Assembly (NCBI GenBank): GCA_022707665.1
Contig: JAKJAE010000148.1
Span: 1-6,870, forward strand
Direction: 5' to 3'
Length of the DNA: 6,870 nucleotides
Source: Chloroflexota bacterium
Lineage (GTDB): Bacteria; Chloroflexota; Anaerolineae; B4-G1; SLSP01
Numbering within the stretch: the stretch's first letter is position 1; each line of letters opens with the position of its first letter. Of this stretch, positions 5,207 through 6,870 are shown in pieces. The notes beneath the pieces are model-generated. The model was given only the letters and a program-made list of their open reading frames with translations, had not been told where the DNA came from and ran no database searches. Made by a program: the position numbers and the translations under genes.

Positions 5207-6870
5207 CTCGACCCCATAGCCCGATGCCGATGGTGCAGGGCGACCTTCATGCCGGGGCAGATCAGCGATGCCCTGACGCGTCCTATATAGGCGCCGTATC
5301 GTCCAGAACGGCAGTTTTCTGATCCTATCTCGAGTCAACACACCATAGGGACTCACTGCCAGGTGCCCACAGAACGAGAAAGTGGCAGGAGGCCATGCGT
5401 GGTCCGCCCAGCACCAGACCGTAGCCCCACACACGTAGGGAGCTTGCATGCCCGAGAACTCGGCCTCGAGCACGGCTGCGTGAACATCGCCACCGTATGG
5501 ACTGTCGGTCACGTCGCAGAAGGATGTATAGCCAAACTCGGTGATAAGGATCGGCTTGGTGGGATAGCGCCGGTGGAGTGCATCGAGACCCCCGCGCCAG
5601 AATGTAGTGGATTGCGCAAGATCGTATCCCGGTTCCAATCCTCCCGCCAGAGGCCCCACACTTGGGTAGCCATTGACGCAGACGAGGTCATCTGCCTCGA
5701 AGTTTGGGTACCGTTGCCAGTGGTCACTGACGTGGGCAGCGAGCCTCGTGGGATCAAGCGACTTTGCCAGACGCACCAACTCGACGTTACCAGCGGCAAC
5801 TTCCTCACGGTCTTCGTGAGTCTCGTTGCTTACCGACCAGGAGATCACTGAAGGGTGGCAGCGATCTCGCCACACGAGCGCCTCCAACTGTTGCCGGGCC
5901 ACAGCAAGCCCGACTAGCAGAGACTCGGACCCCTCGTCCCGGGCACCCCACCAGTAGAGGGGGATCTCAGCCATGGCCAGTAGCCCAAGCTCATCGCACA
6001 TGTCGAGTTCCGAGGGATGGTGCGGATAGTGACACAAGCGCACGAAGTTGGCGCCTGCCTCTTTCATCGCCTCGAGGTCGTGTCGTGCAGTCTGAGGATC
6101 CGGACGCATCGCAGTTCTGGGCGAGTCCTCGTGCCGGTTAAAGCCGGTCAGGTAGATGGGGCTGCCGTTCAGTAGCAGCTGACCGTCCCGAGCCTCGATT
6201 GTGCGGAAACCGATCCTCAGATCCCGCGCATCGATGGCATTCACACAGCCGTCGCGCACGACGTCCAACGACAGGCGCGCCGTGTAGAGCCTGGGGCAGT
6301 CAGGCGACCATGATGTGACTCCGGCGATGTCACCTATTAGCGTAAGGGGAGCCGAGGTCCCGGCACCCAGAAGGGTTGGCGCACCCACCAACTCGATCCT
6401 GTCCCGGCTGTCCGCTTCCGCACCCTCAATGACGAGGGAGATCCGGAACAGGTCCGACGTCGTGCGCGTGTTGTGGACCAGCACCTGCAGGTCCAGATGC
6501 CCCCCGCCCTGTTGGGGGACTGCCGTGAGGGCAACACGGTCCATATAACACCGGTCTGTTGCCGTGAGTGTCACCTCGCGCAGGATGCCACCATAGTTGC
6601 GCCACCCACGCTGCATCCCGGGCACATCGCCGGGGCGCCTCTCGTTGTCAACACACACGGCAATCAATGTAGGTTGCCCCGGCATCAGGGCACGGTGGAC
6701 GTCCATGGCGTAAGGCAGAAAGGGGAAATCCCACGCTCCCACCTCTTGTTCATTGAGCCACACCCGCGCATGAGCGTTGATACCCTCAAAGCGAAGCACC
6801 ACACGTCGATCGTCCCATTCGGTTGGCACAGTCACCCAACGACGGAACCAGCCCGCTCCCTCATAGGTAT
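4673..6870 (-). CDS. GH2 glycoside hydrolase fused to a GNAT acetyltransferase, 5'-partial
   Basis: One uninterrupted frame, open at the right edge. Residues are counted from the GTG codon at 6835; that codon is not the start, because upstream codons read 'YEGAGWFRRW', a typical GH2 N-domain. Domains in order: jelly-roll sugar-binding (to about 95), Ig-like (about 96-210), TIM barrel (about 211-520), a 20-25 residue linker, and GNAT (about 545-720). GH2 signatures are 'LTGFNRHEDSP' (229-239), 'NFVRLCHYPHHPSELDMCD' (263-281), 'WSVSNETHED' with acid/base E338 (codon 5824-5822), and 'ILITEFGY' with nucleophile E433 (codon 5539-5537). The active site therefore looks intact. Family members are beta-galactosidases, beta-glucuronidases or beta-mannosidases; the substrate cannot be fixed here. 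The GNAT part has 'HWVATRRSHWGLGLGKAM' as acetyl-CoA motif A and 'AIKLYLDFGFVPD' as motif B. It heads the visible leftward operon. Secretion cannot be judged without the N-terminus. Confidence 0.88.
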   Translation of the reverse strand, partial: TYEGAGWFRRWVTVPTEWDDRRVVLRFEGINAHARVWLNEQEVGAWDFPFLPYAMDVHRALMPGQPTLIAVCVDNERRPGDVPGMQRGWRNYGGILREVTLTATDRCYMDRVALTAVPQQGGGHLDLQVLVHNTRTTSDLFRISLVIEGAEADSRDRIELVGAPTLLGAGTSAPLTLIGDIAGVTSWSPDCPRLYTARLSLDVVRDGCVNAIDARDLRIGFRTIEARDGQLLLNGSPIYLTGFNRHEDSPRTAMRPDPQTARHDLEAMKEAGANFVRLCHYPHHPSELDMCDELGLLAMAEIPLYWWGARDEGSESLLVGLAVARQQLEALVWRDRCHPSVISWSVSNETHEDREEVAAGNVELVRLAKSLDPTRLAAHVSDHWQRYPNFEADDLVCVNGYPSVGPLAGGLEPGYDLAQSTTFWRGGLDALHRRYPTKPILITEFGYTSFCDVTDSPYGGDVHAAVLEAEFSGMQAPYVCGATVWCWADHAWPPATFSFCGHLAVSPYGVLTRDRIRKLPFWTIRRLYRTRQGIADLPRHEGRPAPSASGYGVEMVRTTLQDIPVVTFPEGFSIRAMRPDEGGLWTDIWRDAEEFGAIEPTLFQSQFGADIEALRWRGYIVQDSRGVGVATITSWYNRAHKGQDYGQIHWVATRRSHWGLGLGKAMLSYALIQMAQWHERAFLGTQTRRLAAIKLYLDFGFVPDLDGPWAREAWREVREVLDHPVLSSLEL

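Noticed and set aside
6833..6835. GTG at 6835 as the true start of the GH2-GNAT gene
   Set aside because: Codons between 6836 and 6868 encode conserved GH2 N-domain sequence (YEGAGWFRRW), so the gene continues past the right edge.

Overview
The window is about 60% G+C, densely coding and bacterial. It carries six protein genes in two convergent blocks and no RNA gene, CRISPR array, transposase or phage gene that I can see. The Mur ligase has a 'GSAGGPRD..KR' loop and 'PEHLNFHG' in place of the textbook MurE wording. The deformylase is a non-canonical type. The UroD-like and Nif3-like proteins belong to divergent paralogue subfamilies. Together these suggest an environmental, probably uncultivated bacterium, with Chloroflexota my first guess and Armatimonadota, Poribacteria or Planctomycetota-like lineages as alternatives. 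This placement is weak and rests on remembered family flavour, not a tree.

Left block (+ strand): the C-terminal two thirds of a MurE-type Mur ligase (3-962, cut by the left edge), a peptide deformylase-family protein (1045-1590), and a short UxuA-type mannonate dehydratase-family protein (1673-2650). The deformylase and UxuA-like genes each have their own Shine-Dalgarno sequence, and gaps of about 82 bp separate the three genes. They could be co-transcribed or separate units.

Middle: the blocks converge on an 88-bp spacer (2651-2738). It holds a 14-nt perfect palindrome and a second diverged copy of the same motif, and looks like an interspersed repeat or bidirectional terminator.

Right block (- strand, transcribed leftward): a GH2 glycosidase whose reading frame continues without interruption into a complete GNAT acetyltransferase domain (4673-6870, N-terminus beyond the right edge). 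An 18-bp gap leads to a UroD/MtaA-superfamily protein (3557-4654), and an 11-bp gap to a Nif3/YbgI-family metal protein (2739-3545). The spacing and ribosome-binding sites point to one operon.

How they may work together: the GH2 enzyme would release a sugar from a glycoside, and the UxuA-like protein could act on a hexuronate-derived acid such as D-mannonate. The UroD-like protein has the H-x-C core of zinc methyltransferases, so methyl transfer is possible. A link between glycoside cleavage and methyl or acyl-group metabolism is inference from gene order. The most unusual item is the GH2-GNAT fusion and the tight three-gene cassette around it.
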